A stretch of 64,000 nucleotides of DNA from Allium sativum (GCA_030737875.1 CM060919.1:807657160-807721159), one strand, 5' to 3'; positions 11,801 through 23,026 are shown, counted from the stretch's first letter. The notes: a model not told the origin generated them from the sequence alone. Made by a program: numbers and translations.

Positions 11801-12320
11801 CTGACAAGAAATAATCATCGATGATAAATTAATAAATAGTAAAGCGCTATATTTATAAATGGATTAAAAATCCCATATTAGAGAGAAACATGATTGACCA
11901 TCATGAAATTCTCCAAAATAAGATATATGGACCTGTAGTCCATAAGATATGAACCTGCAGTTCATAAGATAAAAATAGAAATATATATAATGACAAAAGA
12001 AAACGGAAGTTACTGAAGAAACATAGAGTGTCAACAACATGTTAAGTGCCATGAGCAATGTGTTTTCAGAGATAATTGAATTGATTAAAGTGGTGAAAGT
12101 GTTTAAAACGCTTACAATACACTGAAGGTATAAACGATGAAAGTATACAAATTCCAGAAGAATTTAAATAACTTTGGTAGTGATAAAGAGCAAGAAATGT
12201 AGATTATAACATTCTTTTAAGTATTGTTGTGATAAAAATCTTGAAATAATTCATGATGAGTAGATCACTTCTTGCTTTCAAGAATTGTTGTAATGAAACT
12301 CTTAATATCCACTGAAGTGG
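8891..12320 (+). repeat. Array of mini-hairpins with constant loop in element B
   Basis: At least 25 hairpins share the plan: arm of 4-7 bases, loop C(T/A)GAA or a close variant, complementary arm. Arms include ACTTC (8891-8905), ATATC (9015-9029), ATCTC (9043-9057, 9393-9407, 9432-9446), TTCC (9154-9166), TTATCTC (9306-9324), GAAC (9530, 9556, 9582, 9608, 10483, 10548, 10772), AGAC (10363-10375), TTGAAC (10748-10764, 10899-10915), AACAAC (10870-10886), TAACAAC (11119-11137), ATGAC (11206-11220), AGTGTTC with a bulge (11671-11690), TATGGAC (11926-11944), TATGAAC (11948-11966), AAATTC (12149-12165) and CCAC (12309-12320). The closing pair is almost always C-G. Further decayed copies lie between them. 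Confidence 0.75.
9530..9633 (+). repeat. 26-bp tandem repeat, four copies, in element B
   Basis: The unit GAACCTGAAGTTCATATGC plus AAATGAG starts at 9530, 9556, 9582 and 9608, an exact 26-bp period with few changes. Each unit contains one GAAC-CTGAA-GTTC hairpin. This is the only strictly periodic part of the hairpin field. Confidence 0.85.
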
Positions 12321-12885
12321 TAGTTGCGATATGCAAAAATTATTATAATATATAAGTTCCTAAAGAACATAAATAACATTTGTTATTATAAAGAATACCA
12401 AGAACATGGATGATAGATTACAACATTCTTCTAAGTATTGTTGTAATGAAAACCTTGATATACTTCAAGGTGAGTAGATTACTTCCTGCTTAGTGTTGTT
12501 ATAATTTTTTTTTTTGATATACTTCATTCTTCTAAGTATTGTTGTAATGAATATCTTGATATACTTCAAGATGAGTAGACTACTTCCTGCTTAGTAATGA
12601 AAGTTGTCTTATTCATCAAATATGTATTGCAACATGCAAGTCCGATTGAAACAGAGAATTATAAGCACTTGAAGTGTATTCATAAATGAATATTATAACA
12701 TACAAATCACAAAGGGAAGGCGTTTTAAATAAGAAAACATGGCTGAAGCATGGAAATGCACATGAAGTTTTAAAAGAAAAACTTCATTAAGAAGTATTTG
12801 TAAGCACTTTAAGTTATTGAAAGAAGAATACGAATTCAGAGGAAATTATTAAATCAAGGGGAGCATCCATAAGTATGATATAATG

Positions 12886-13736
12886 CACTCTTTTTCCTTA
12901 ACTAAGTTTTTCCCACTGGGTTTTGTTAGTAAGGTTTTAATGAGGCATGGGTCATGATCCAGAAGTATAAACCCAAAAGTAACATACAAAAATAAGTTAT
13001 AATGTACTCTTTTTCCTTATTTAAGATTTTTCCCACTGGGTATTTCTTATTAAGGTTTTAACGAGGCATTACATTGATCTAGAAGTATCATACTACTTTT
13101 GACGTAGTAAATATGACATTTTATATTGTACTCTTTTTCCTTCACTAAGATTTCTCCCATCGGGTTTTTCTTAGTAAGATTTTGACGAGACAACATTTTG
13201 ATCCAGAAGTATAAAACATATTTTGATGCAGTAAACTATTATTTATAAAGACAAGGCAATTTGCATCGCTCAGATTCAAGTGAATTATATCATGGGTGAT
13301 AGGATGGTGCATATTTCTTCTAAATCTCTCTTCATACATGAATGAAAGGATAACAAGAAAAAGGATAAACAAATCTAGTTTCAAGGAAAGCGAATAGATC
13401 TGTTCTCAAAGGCGATTTCCAAACCAACATTCCAGAAGATGATGTGCAAAATTGGCATGCGTCAACTACATCAATAGACTAATTGAACAATGAGTTATAA
13501 ATAAGGGGGAGCATATAAAATTATGCTGTAATACACTCTTTACCTTCACTAATATTTTTCACACTGATTTTTTGTTAGTAAGGTTTTTAATGAGGCATTA
13601 TGTTGATCCTGAATTATCAACCCTTATGGTAACATTGTAAAACATGTTATCTAAAGACGAAATAAATTTGCACTCTTTTCCTTGTTTATGATTTTTCCCA
13701 CAGGGTTTCTCATAAAAAGGTTTTTAATGAGGCATT
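12886..13736 (+). repeat. Five copies of a conserved copia 3' block in element B
   Basis: Copies at about 12886-12948, 13004-13070, 13128-13194, 13533-13600 and 13670-13736 share CACTCTTTTTCCTT, then ACTAAG, then TTTTTCCCACTGGG, then TTAGTAAGGTTTTAATGAGG. Most are followed by GATCCAGAAGTATAA or a variant. In the better copies ACTAAG can pair with CTTAGT and CCCA with GGG, giving a nested stem. Similar repeated text is familiar from the 3' end of plant Ty1/copia elements, which is the main reason for the copia assignment. Confidence 0.75.
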
Positions 13737-13915
13737 GTTTTGATCCAGAAGCATCAAACTCCTTTAAGGAATGTCATTTTAATATGATATTCATAATGTC
13801 AAACGTTGCGTACTATTTTTCTCGTTCAAGGTTTTTGGGGAGCAATCATCATATATGTTTTAAAAAGGATAACTTCAAGTTAGCAGAGCATTCAAGATTT
13901 TGAAGATGCATATTC

Positions 13916-13924
13916 AAGGGAGAG
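13916..13924 (+). other. B polypurine tract
   Basis: AAGGGAGAG lies directly before the right LTR start at 13925. Confidence 0.75.
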
Positions 13925-14142
13925 TGTTGTAATATATAAGACTGAATATGCTCTTGTCATATTCTATTTAGTCCCACATCATGGGAATAAGTCTAACATC
14001 AACTCCAAAGCCTATATATAAAGGAGCCAATGTAACAGAAATTGTACACACTTGGAGTAATAGAAATAAAATCTCTCCCCTATCTTTTCTGTTCTCTCTA
14101 ATGGCTTCTTGTTTATTATCTGTTTTGTTTTATTTTATAACA
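13925..14142 (+). repeat. B right LTR
   Basis: It matches the left LTR with seven substitutions and one extra T, and is followed by the target duplication AATAC. Confidence 0.9.
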
Positions 14143-14515
14143 AATACTCATAAACTAGGAAATATATATTTGAAATCATAAGTTTGAAATCCCTGGATGA
14201 TTAAAAATATTTTGAGAGAAGTTTGAAATCAGTTTTGAAAAGAGATAATTTGAAAACAGAGTTTGAGTGCTATTCAGAGTTTTACATAATATCTAGACTC
14301 TATTACCCTGATAGTCTTGGAGTCTTAAACTCTTGATACTCATGAGTCTTGATTCTCCTCTAAAATCTTGAATCTCCTAACTGTACAGTCTTTAATATTT
14401 ATTACATGCATATATATATATTCTAGATAAAGACGTTAGTATATATTTTATAATCAATAATTATTGAAACAAGGTTGTTGTCATCAAAACATCATTAATA
14501 TTTCATTCTCCAACA

Positions 14516-15350
14516 ATAGAGAGATAAACATATAACTGAAAATCGAATGTTCGATTACTCCAATAACTTACTAGAAAATATGGCCTTACTACCAAAAAGA
14601 GATAACTGTGGATTCTCGTATTAATATAAAATTGAACTTACCTCCATTTATAAGACTTAAGGGTGAATGCACTACTAGGAGACTAGGTAATTAATAGCTG
14701 GTATTTTGAAATCTTTTCTATTTTTTATGATTTATTTCAATGCTGATAAACAAAACTTTTGTTTCCATAATTTTCATTTCTTAATAAAATCCTTTTTTGA
14801 AAGGCAAGCAAACTTTTATTCACACTACAAATTATTACAAAGAATGTACAAGAAATCTATACAATAGTTATACAACACACTATGATCTCTTAACTAAATA
14901 GAAATGGAAAAAAATACAATGACATTTATATAATTGAACCAGAAAAAAAATCAAATATGCTAGTAATCGAATAACACCAAAACCAAACAGTAAGAAAACC
15001 ACCGCATGACACTGCTAATTACCAGTTGCCAAAATTTACCAAAAAACTAAAGTGTCAATCTGAAAGAAACAAATCTGTATGAAACAAAAAACCAAAATAT
15101 GCAAATTATCTCCAAAAACCAAACTATCAATTGTAGGAAGCCGATCTGAAAGCTTATGACAGTCGTTAACAGTTAATCCCCATATGCTATAAACCACTAC
15201 ATGACATCAGGAGCCAAATGCCAAACTCAATAGAATGTCACTTAAAAATGCCAAACTCAACAGTAAGAAAATAAAATGTCACTTATATATAAGGAAGCAG
15301 AATGCAAAACTCAATAAAACCAAAAATCAGATGTCAAAAGCAAATTTCAA
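14516..15350. other. Flank of LTR A and 3' side of DUF4283 pseudogene; no gene seen
   Basis: There is no supportable ORF. On the minus strand an AATAAA (TTTATT at 14815) lies downstream of the pseudogene and could be its polyadenylation signal. A clear poly-A tail is not visible; the longest T run near 14790 is six bases. Confidence 0.4.
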
Positions 15351-17351
15351 TTAAATTGGATTTCTTCTCGTATGTCCCTTGCCTGATTTCAAACCACTAC
15401 TTAAAGGCATCACATCTTCAAGTTTATAGTCATGGCCCTCATCAAGTTCAAGATCCTCATTGGGATCTTGCCAAAATTTTCCTTTCAACTTACCACTCTT
15501 TGATCTAAACATAAATGGTATAGCACTAGTAGGAACATTAGAGGAAATCGAAGCCAACGTAGTGTTCACTTTTGGAAAAGTCAGCCCAGACCCAGAAACA
15601 GGTGGAAGCTAAATGTGTGGAGGTGGCTTTAGATTCTTATAAGAGGAAGTCTTAGACTGTGTAGAAGATGTCAAGGCAAAACCAGTAAGTGCAGATGCAC
15701 AACTCAAATTGATACTTGAAGAAGAAGGTGTATTATGACTGAAAGTAGATGAACATGATAGGGTCACAAGCAGATGAACTAGTTGAAATATTATTGACAA
15801 TAGAAGAAGAAATAGAAGAATTAGATGAACAAGAAGGAATAGAGTTACTCAAGCTAGAAGAGGATGAGCACACAGTAGTCTTCTGAGCAACATTCTCATT
15901 TTCTTCATCGAATAAATTCCCAATAAAAGCATCATCCTCATCAACTACAGAGTTAGGAATTTCCATAGAAGTATTATCCATATCTACATTATTTCCATTA
16001 TTAACACTTACACCTGCCTCTTTAAGTAAACAACCATCACACCCAGCGTCATTACATATATTAATATCCATAACATCCGTAGATGCAAAAGGGTTTACAC
16101 TTACATTTCCACCATCAGCAACACCGTTGACCTTCCCCTTATTAGTACCACCATATTTCTTCCTCCAAATTTGTTTCTTCTTAGTATTTATAGTATTCCA
16201 ATTATTCATATTAACATTGGCATGGTTTTTCTAATGCTGATTACCAAAATGTACAAAATCATCTACATGATGCTCCTCCTTATTATCATCAAACTAAACA
16301 TCATACTCCATATTATTATTTTTACATAATTCACAATATGATGTATCATGACCAAATACTTTGTAAATAGTACAAATCTTTGGCCTCCAGTCATACGGTA
16401 GTTTAACAGTGGGGCATTTATCACCTAATCCTGCAATTTCAATTGAATTAGGTAATTCAAAATATGGGGATACCTCTACCAAAGCCTTAGCATATCTAAA
16501 ATGATTCATTCTTTCAGTGCCGCTATTGAAAAAAATCAATCAACCTACATGACATACTAACCAATTAATTCAAAGTAGGGTCCAAAGGATGATGGGGATT
16601 CGATAGAAATGGATCCATATAGGTACCTTTTTAATCTGAGATTGGGTATTACCAATCGAAGGATCCCACTTCGTAACTATAAACATTTTGCCCTGAATGA
16701 AGATTGGATTAGAGTGGAGAATCCTATCTTCATCTATGCCATTAGAGAATTTAAAATAAAAGTGAACTCCATCAAATTTTATATCAACTTCTCCTTGCAA
16801 TTTCCAATACCGGTTCAAGAAATTTACCACAACAAGGTAGTTTAAAGATACATCTATGAAAAAACCTACCAAGTAATTACTCTAGTAATTCATACCTTCT
16901 TGCTTAACCAGATCTGGCACAGTTTTCGGCACTCCGTCCCTAGGAATAACAAAGTGATGCGGCTTTTAAATTCCAGTATTGCTAGGGAGAGATTTGAAAA
17001 GAGAAGTGTAATCGCATTTCGTGAAAGAGGGAAAGAACGAATTCGAAGAATTGAAATTTACAGATAGGGAAACTGCTTCAAATTTGCATGAGGAGGATTT
17101 TTAGATCCGAAATTATCTTGATTTTCATAGCCCTGATTCAAAGAATTCACTCCAGCGAAAATGTTAGAGGGAATATCAGAGGTGGTTTTGGCACTGAGTG
17201 GTGGAGGATCAGAGGAATTAAGAGGAGGAGGGCGAGATGAAAGAGGAGGAAAGGAGGAATCATAGGCGAGGGAGGAGGAAGAAGAAGAGGGAGCTGTCGA
17301 TGCCGCCATTATCGATATTCGTGAAATATTCTTAATAAAATCTTCCTGCAT
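15351..17351 (-). pseudogene. DUF4283 plus CCHC zinc-knuckle protein, LINE ORF1 type, decayed
   Basis: On the minus strand the N-terminus (from 17351, or the internal Met at 17309) is Ser/Pro-rich and disordered. A DUF4283 domain follows across about 17010-16570: VIPRDGVPKTVPDL, then YLVGFFID, FDGVHFYFKFSNG, FIVTKWDPS and VPIWIHF. Next is the linker RYAKALVEVSPYFELPNSIE and a zinc-knuckle-like segment YDWRPKICTIYKVFGHDTSYC near 16330-16400, whose second cysteine seems lost. The C-terminus is Asn/Ser-rich and acidic. The frame is broken by TAA and TAG stops at sites where Gln or Arg codons would fit, and by frameshifts near 17060 and 15800. This architecture is usual for ORF1 of plant L1-type LINEs, but no ORF2 endonuclease or RT follows. 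It could be a processed copy of a LINE-derived host gene. Confidence 0.75.
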
Positions 17352-18760
17352 AATATTTTTATTTCATTACATTGCAAAATCGATGAACTAAAGAAATCTA
17401 GTTGGCTAATTTTCTTTTATTTTCGTTTTCACGTATAGCGTCATTGTTCATTGAATCGATTAATTATATTTGTCCTTCTTGAAAAATATTTGAACCACTC
17501 TATTTAACTTGATTCGAATATGACAATTTCTTTTCATTAACATAACAATTTGTTGGGTCTATGTCAATGACACCAAACTCAAAAAGAACTAGTTTGTGCA
17601 TTGCTACTCAAATTGAACTTTCAATTTCTTTTGAAGCATAAGAAAAATTGTATTGTCAGAATGATGTCAATCGAAAGTGCATGAAATGTATAAATTTTGA
17701 ATATTCCAATTGTGGATTTGTTATGCCAATAAAGTCTAAACAAATTTGAATTTAATCTAATGAAGTTTATATATAAAATCTTATTTTATTAGAATTTTTT
17801 AAAATGAAGTTTTAATTTAATTTACACTATATATATACTAGTATAACATCACACAAAAATGGTGCTTGTATAATTACAATATGACTTTATGGATGCTTTT
17901 ACAACTTTAAAGAATGTTATTAACATCTATACTTAATGAAAACTGAATCAGCTGCTTTTTGTAAAAATCTGATACAAAATAATGTCATGAACAAAGAGTC
18001 AAAAATTCATTTATTCATGTATTATTACGTCTACTATCGTTTGAAAATTAGTCCATATTCTAAGAATTTAAAATAAAATCAATCTAATAAAATAAAAAAG
18101 TGCCACTAAATATCATTGATAATAGAATTTTGATTTGATTGACTAAAAATTTATAGGAATATTATTGTTTGATGAATCCGGATTTCGGATTAACAAATGT
18201 TATTTGTACATAAGCTATGTGATGAAATGTTATTTATTTAAAATTTAAATTGAGGGAAATATTATTACTATCCATCTTTTCTACCATAAATCATTTTCAG
18301 TTTCATTCTAATACACATTATTTTATCTTTCAGATGCATGCTATCAGTTTCTGATGACCGCGTCGTAGATTTATTTTTCTTACTACATATGTCGTGGATC
18401 TTACATCTTGGTCTGGTTTAACAAACATAAACTATATATTTCCACTTGAAAATGCGAATCGTTAAACTTGCTTAAAAGCTATATCAATAGATTTATGTTA
18501 TCAATGCCAAAAAGCATCACTTGTAACATGTTATAAGATAGGTTAAAGTAATTATTGATAGTGTTTTGTTCAGAGAATCTATTTACACTTTTCTTTTGAA
18601 TGACAGATAACTATATTGCACTCAAATAAAGAATATAACATATATTCATACGTTCATTTAATTTTGTTTAGAATTTGCACCTATAGGTATATGAAGTAGA
18701 TGTCCACCTAAATGCAATTCACTTTCTTGGGGAACTTTTTGCGCCATCAGACATTTTTAT
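17352..18760. other. AT-rich flank without recognisable gene
   Basis: No ORF, repeat family or RNA gene could be supported. It may be the 5' flank of the DUF4283 copy, or older repeat debris. Confidence 0.4.
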
Positions 18761-19546
18761 TGTTGGGAATACGGATTACAAATCTTAAGGCTGACTTAAC
18801 ACTAGAGGAGGGGGGAGGACGATGAATGTGTTTAATGGAAATTATGAATTTTTTAAAATCTTTTAAATATAACAAAATCAAATGCAAATCACAGATACAA
18901 AACAATCACAGAATCAAAAATAAATGCCAATAATAAGCAAAAGCAGTAAAATGAAAGAACACACCAGGATTTTATACTGGTTCAAAATTAACCTACATCC
19001 AGTCCTAAATTAGGATTGTGCAAATTTCTTTTCAAATAAATGTTGATATTACAGTCCTCGATTTTAAGGCCACGAGGTACACCCTCACCTGCTTCCGAGA
19101 GCATGGGAAGCTCTTTTGATATAACCAGGCTACAAGATCACCTTATTGATTTATGTGTTACAATCACACCCAGTTTATTTGAAGAGTCCACAACCACACC
19201 TTTTCAATAGAAATTTGATAGAGAGACTCGGTAGGACTTTGATCTTTCGATTTTTTATTACAAACTCTGCTGTAACTCTAAATAACACGTAGATCTTAGA
19301 CAGAGTGGTAGAAAATTAAACTAGAGGTAATCTGGTTTAATTTTATTGAAGTCTGGCAGAGTTTGGTTAACGATTTTTGAAATTTGGAAAGAAAATGGAG
19401 TGGAGAAGCAGTTAAAAATAATAATGAAATTAGTTGTCAAAAATTCATTTCTGTTTAGGTAATATAGGTAAACAACACCCATTCGCGAATTGATTTGGAC
19501 AAATATACACTTCTTTTAAAAATAGTTTTTTTAAATTAAACGGCCA

Positions 19547-19581
19547 CCATGTCGACATGGGGTATCCCATGATGTCGACAT
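19547..19581. promoter_or_regulatory. Pair of GTCGAC palindromes in LTR C
   Basis: CCATGTCGACATGG at 19547-19560 is a perfect 14-bp palindrome and ATGTCGACAT at 19572-19581 a perfect 10-bp one. They sit where LTR A has its pair, although the surrounding bases differ. Confidence 0.55.
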
Positions 19582-20467
19582 GCCTGTGTTAAAAAAAATG
19601 TTTTCAATAATAAACTTGATTTTAAAACTTGTTAAAATAATTTTGGGACTTGTAAAACATTCTAATCATAATATAAATAAATAATAATACTTGTTAAACA
19701 TTCTAGAAAATGGTTTAACATATAGAACTATAAATAAGTATATAAGAAAATTAAATTAAAAATATAATTTTGAGATTAAGGCTAAATCTTTTAATTTTAA
19801 AAACAACAATAATTTACAAAGATAACGAGGAGTAAAATATTTAAAAAGAAGAAATGTCTAGAAATCAAAAATAAGTTATTCAAAACATTTTTGATTTTGA
19901 AGCTAAAAACAAATAGAAAAGGAATTTTAAAAAATAAAAAAAACACTTTTGAAAGTTTGTGAGTTCCATCCCACAATTAAAATTCGAATAAAGATGTTAG
20001 TGCTATTATGAAGTTTAAACATGAATCTAGAATCTATTACTTATCTTGATATCTTGAACTCTTGATACTCAATAGTCTTCAATCTTGAATTCTGCATCTT
20101 TATATTCTTTAACCTTGAATATTTATATTGTAATCTTGAATCTTTATACCGGATAGTCTTTGTAACAACCTAAAGATTTAATAAACCAATTTGAATAAAA
20201 GATTAACAAAATAAATATTAATCAAACTAATAATGATGGGAATTAGGAAATGGACGTTGCGCCATTGGTCCATTATGAAATTCTGATTAAGATACACTTT
20301 TGGTTTACTGAAATCAGACTTAAAACGAAGAAGTTATTAAGGAAAGAATTTTGAAATTCAAATTTAAAATTTAAACAAACAAAAGAATTAATAAATAATT
20401 AATTAACATAGAAACCACATGGGATTGGGGCGATCCAGTCCCAAGCTAGGTCGACCCAGACCCCAAC

Positions 20468-20479
20468 TGGGTCGACCCA
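20468..20479. promoter_or_regulatory. Palindrome upstream of the O TATA box
   Basis: TGGGTCGACCCA is a perfect 12-bp palindrome about 140 bp before the TATA box. A related AGGTCGACCCA lies just before it at 20448-20458. Confidence 0.5.
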
Positions 20480-20617
20480 TTCCTCTAACGTGCGCGATTT
20501 CTACGCATGTTACTTCCAGCAAATTTCGAATGTTTGGACGATTTCCAAAGACTTCTTCTGATCTGATGGACCAAGTTTTACCCTAATATCTAACGGTCCT
20601 AGGTCCTCTATCTCTAT

Positions 20618-20625
20618 TATAAATA
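20618..20625 (+). promoter_or_regulatory. TATA box in LTR O
   Basis: TATAAATA within CTATTATAAATATGCC, about 460 bp into the LTR. Confidence 0.55.
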
Positions 20626-22434
20626 TGCCTATAATCTAACCCTAAGTCTTCCTACTCCATTTCCCAATATCTACATTCACTATGCATAACTTCTTCCTCT
20701 AAAAATTATGGAATTCTAAGATTTAGATTTGGATTTCTATAAACATAAATTAGAGGATATTTATACGTAAACCTAAAGGATTCCTACGGAGGCCTGTAGG
20801 ATTGCATAAATTAATGAGTATTTTCTGTGATTACATGACTAGTATAAATTAGGGATTTTTCTTATTAGTATATAATTGTTAATTTACATATTTTAGTGTT
20901 TCTTTTTTTATATATATCTGAATACTACTTCTATCCCTACTTCAGTAGTCTATGTTGTTACTGTAAATCATCTAGTTTATTCCTTTTTTCTTTATAGATT
21001 ATTATTACATGTACAATTCTGATTTTGTCTTATTCTATTTCTTATTTATTTGAGCCTAGGCCATGCGATAGCCTAGGCCTTTATCCTTTTAATTCTTGTT
21101 GAGTTTAGGCCTTCAAAGAGCCTAAGCCATTATTCTTTTTGTTTCTGCGTACTTTGGGTAAACTTATGAATTTGATTGTAAAAGCGCATAAATGGGGGAT
21201 GAATTAAGTGAAAAGGGATTAATTGGGTCTTATTGAAAGCATACAATAATGGACAATTGAACTGTAATTTTGGTAAAATCACCGATAAACCGAATAACTG
21301 GAAATTTGAATGGACACTAAATAGCAGGGTTGGGTTGTGTAATGAATATAATCAGAATAATAATTACATAACAAGAAGTTACATGGAATAAGTAGGCTTA
21401 TTAATAAGCTTAAGTTGAACGTTTAGTTTAATATGAATAAGTCAATAAACACAAATAGATGCCTAATCCAGCAGATCAACATGATTAGAGAAAATAAGTA
21501 GCCTACCAAAAAAAACTATAGTGGGAGTCCATTCTGGCAGCGACGACTGATTAGGGAAAATAAATGGCTCATAGTTGTGGTCCGTTACAGCAGCAAGGGT
21601 AGGCTGATTAGGGAAAATAAGTGGACAATTAAAATAATTAATTTGTAATAGCTTAGGCGTATTTTGATGATTCAATGAGGGTTTAGGGTAGCTAGGCGTT
21701 CAATAATAATTCTATGGTGGCCTTGGCGATAGTAAATTAAATTGGGGACAAAGTTTACGGCTAACTTGAGTTAATTTGCACTTTGATTAGGGACCCATAT
21801 CAGACAGTATTTTCCTTTCATCACACTATATTAAGGTCTCATTAGAAGGCAAGAGCACACATATACTATGTTGGGTAGTGAGATGTCCAAACGAGTTGGG
21901 TAGTGGTACGTTTCGATGGGGCGGTGAGCGTGCATCATGCCAATTAGGGAAAATAAGACGGTGTAATGCATGTAATTAACACTATGTCCTTAGAGCTGGT
22001 GGGTTGGGCCTAATAAACCCGAACCCATAGTTGGCATATGTTGTCACACCTATGATTTAGGAGCCGATCGATGGGTAGAATTAGGTTACATCCTAATTTT
22101 AGGTTCTTGGTAAACGGTGCAGAAATCGAATAATACAAATGAGACGACAATTGACTATATCCTTGCTTATCTTTCTACTGCCTTATTTATTGTTACTATA
22201 CTTTAAACTATTATCCTATCTAGATTTTCTCTTTTATCACTCATGCTAGTAATTATAGGACTCATCAGGCTTTATGTCTAACTAGTTTTCTTTCCTTTCT
22301 CTCTTTTCCTTTCCCTTCCATCCAAATAGAGTTTCCATATATATATATATAACTCAACGTAAAATGTTAGTATAAATGCTTTATAATAAGTCATAAGGTT
22401 GTTGCCATCAAAACCATCGTCTCAAGAACTAACA

Positions 22435-22572
22435 ATCTCCCAATTTTGTATGATGAAAATATTTGTTTATAAAGTATACTTACTGACACCTTGATTCTTC
22501 AATTGCTCCCTCTTATTCCAACAAATCCTTCTAAAACAACTAACTCCCCGTTAACCTAGGCCTAGTCTAACC
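22435..22572 (-). mobile_element. 3' internal remnant of the SIRE-like element of LTR C
   Basis: The minus strand ends in AAAATTGGGAGAT, the polypurine tract, directly before LTR C. Further right the sequence passes into the LTR of element D, so the coding part of this copia element is lost. Confidence 0.55.
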
Positions 22573-22942
22573 TGTTTTCCGGCCTTTTGGCCGTATTACC
22601 AAAAGTAATATAGGCCCACATGACTAGGCCCATCGCGTGGTTTAACAGCCCGAAGCGTCGCCAAGATACTCAGGATTCAAGCCCGGAGGGAATCGCACAA
22701 CTGTGGACCTCACAACTCCTCAAAACTCCCGCTAACACAAAGTTCGTATCCCACAAGTAGTCCAACTCCCGATATTTGGTATCCCTCAGGTTACGATTCT
22801 GTATCCCTTAGGATACAAAAGGGGCACCTCGGTTCGGATATGAGATGAGGTAGAGGAAAGGGGGATACAGAGTGAGCTCTAGAGGGGGATTCAAAGTTTT
22901 GAGAAATGGAGCTTCGATTCGGTTAAGGAAACAATATTCGTT

Positions 22943-22958
22943 CCGATCCCGGGATCGG
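22943..22958. promoter_or_regulatory. Perfect 16-bp palindrome upstream of the D TATA box
   Basis: CCGATCCCGGGATCGG is its own reverse complement and lies 60 bp before TATAAATA. Confidence 0.7.
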
Positions 22959-23018
22959 CATGACTACCGGGATAAGAAAATTGGCCAACGGGTGCCATTT
23001 CTCACCTACTCCGCTAAT

Positions 23019-23026
23019 TATAAATA
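23019..23026 (+). promoter_or_regulatory. TATA box in D 5' LTR
   Basis: TATAAATA in AATTATAAATACCCC, about 400 bp before the LTR end, with a C-rich context typical of a plant start region. Confidence 0.65.

Larger units (their letters stand above)
7981..14142 (+). mobile_element. Element B: complete non-autonomous LTR retrotransposon (copia-like)
   Basis: Direct LTRs of 217 and 218 bp flank a 5.7-kb internal region, and the 5-bp target duplication AATAC (7976-7980 and 14143-14147) shows a complete insertion into LTR A. The LTRs differ at seven positions and one indel. A polypurine tract precedes the right LTR. The internal region has no gag or pol frame, even degraded, that I can recognise. 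Instead it holds many CCTGAAG/CCAGAAG hairpins and, near the 3' end, five copies of a conserved block known from plant Ty1/copia 3' regions. Mobilisation must have used proteins of another element. Confidence 0.85.
6852..14515 (-). repeat. LTR A: 5' LTR of a SIRE-like copia element, split by element B
   Basis: The LTR runs TGTTAAGG to TCCAACA on the plus strand and is about 1497 bp once B and its duplication are removed. It is related to LTR C at 18761-22434, which is about 1.5 kb without its insert. Shared blocks include the text around CGGATTTTATACTGGTT, a pair of GTCGAC palindromes, and the closing block before TTGTTGTCATCAAAAC. Only one LTR of this element is in the window. Confidence 0.8.
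20161..22330 (+). mobile_element. LTR fragment O (gypsy, same superfamily as E, F and N), 3' end missing
   Basis: It starts TGTAACAACC exactly at 20161 inside LTR C. Shared landmarks with LTR E in the same order are TTGCGCCATTG near 20265, TATA 20618-20625, GGAGCCGATCG near 22050, and GGCTTTATGTCT near 22267. The last about 400 bp present in E, ending in TGTTACA, are absent. The right edge is approximate, judged from where similarity to LTR A resumes. Confidence 0.65.
18761..22434 (-). repeat. LTR C: 3' LTR of a SIRE-like copia element, split by LTR fragment O
   Basis: On the plus strand it runs TGTTGGGAATAC to CTAACA. Removing O (20161 to about 22330) leaves about 1.5 kb, matching LTR A in length and layout. 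On the minus strand the sequence just before it is CAAAATTGGGAGAT, a classic copia polypurine tract, so C is a 3' LTR whose internal region lies to the right. It is therefore not the partner of A. Confidence 0.8.

Noticed and set aside
6852..22434. A and C as the two LTRs of one element
   Set aside because: The PBS lies outside A to the left and the polypurine tract outside C to the right, the reverse of what one element would need.
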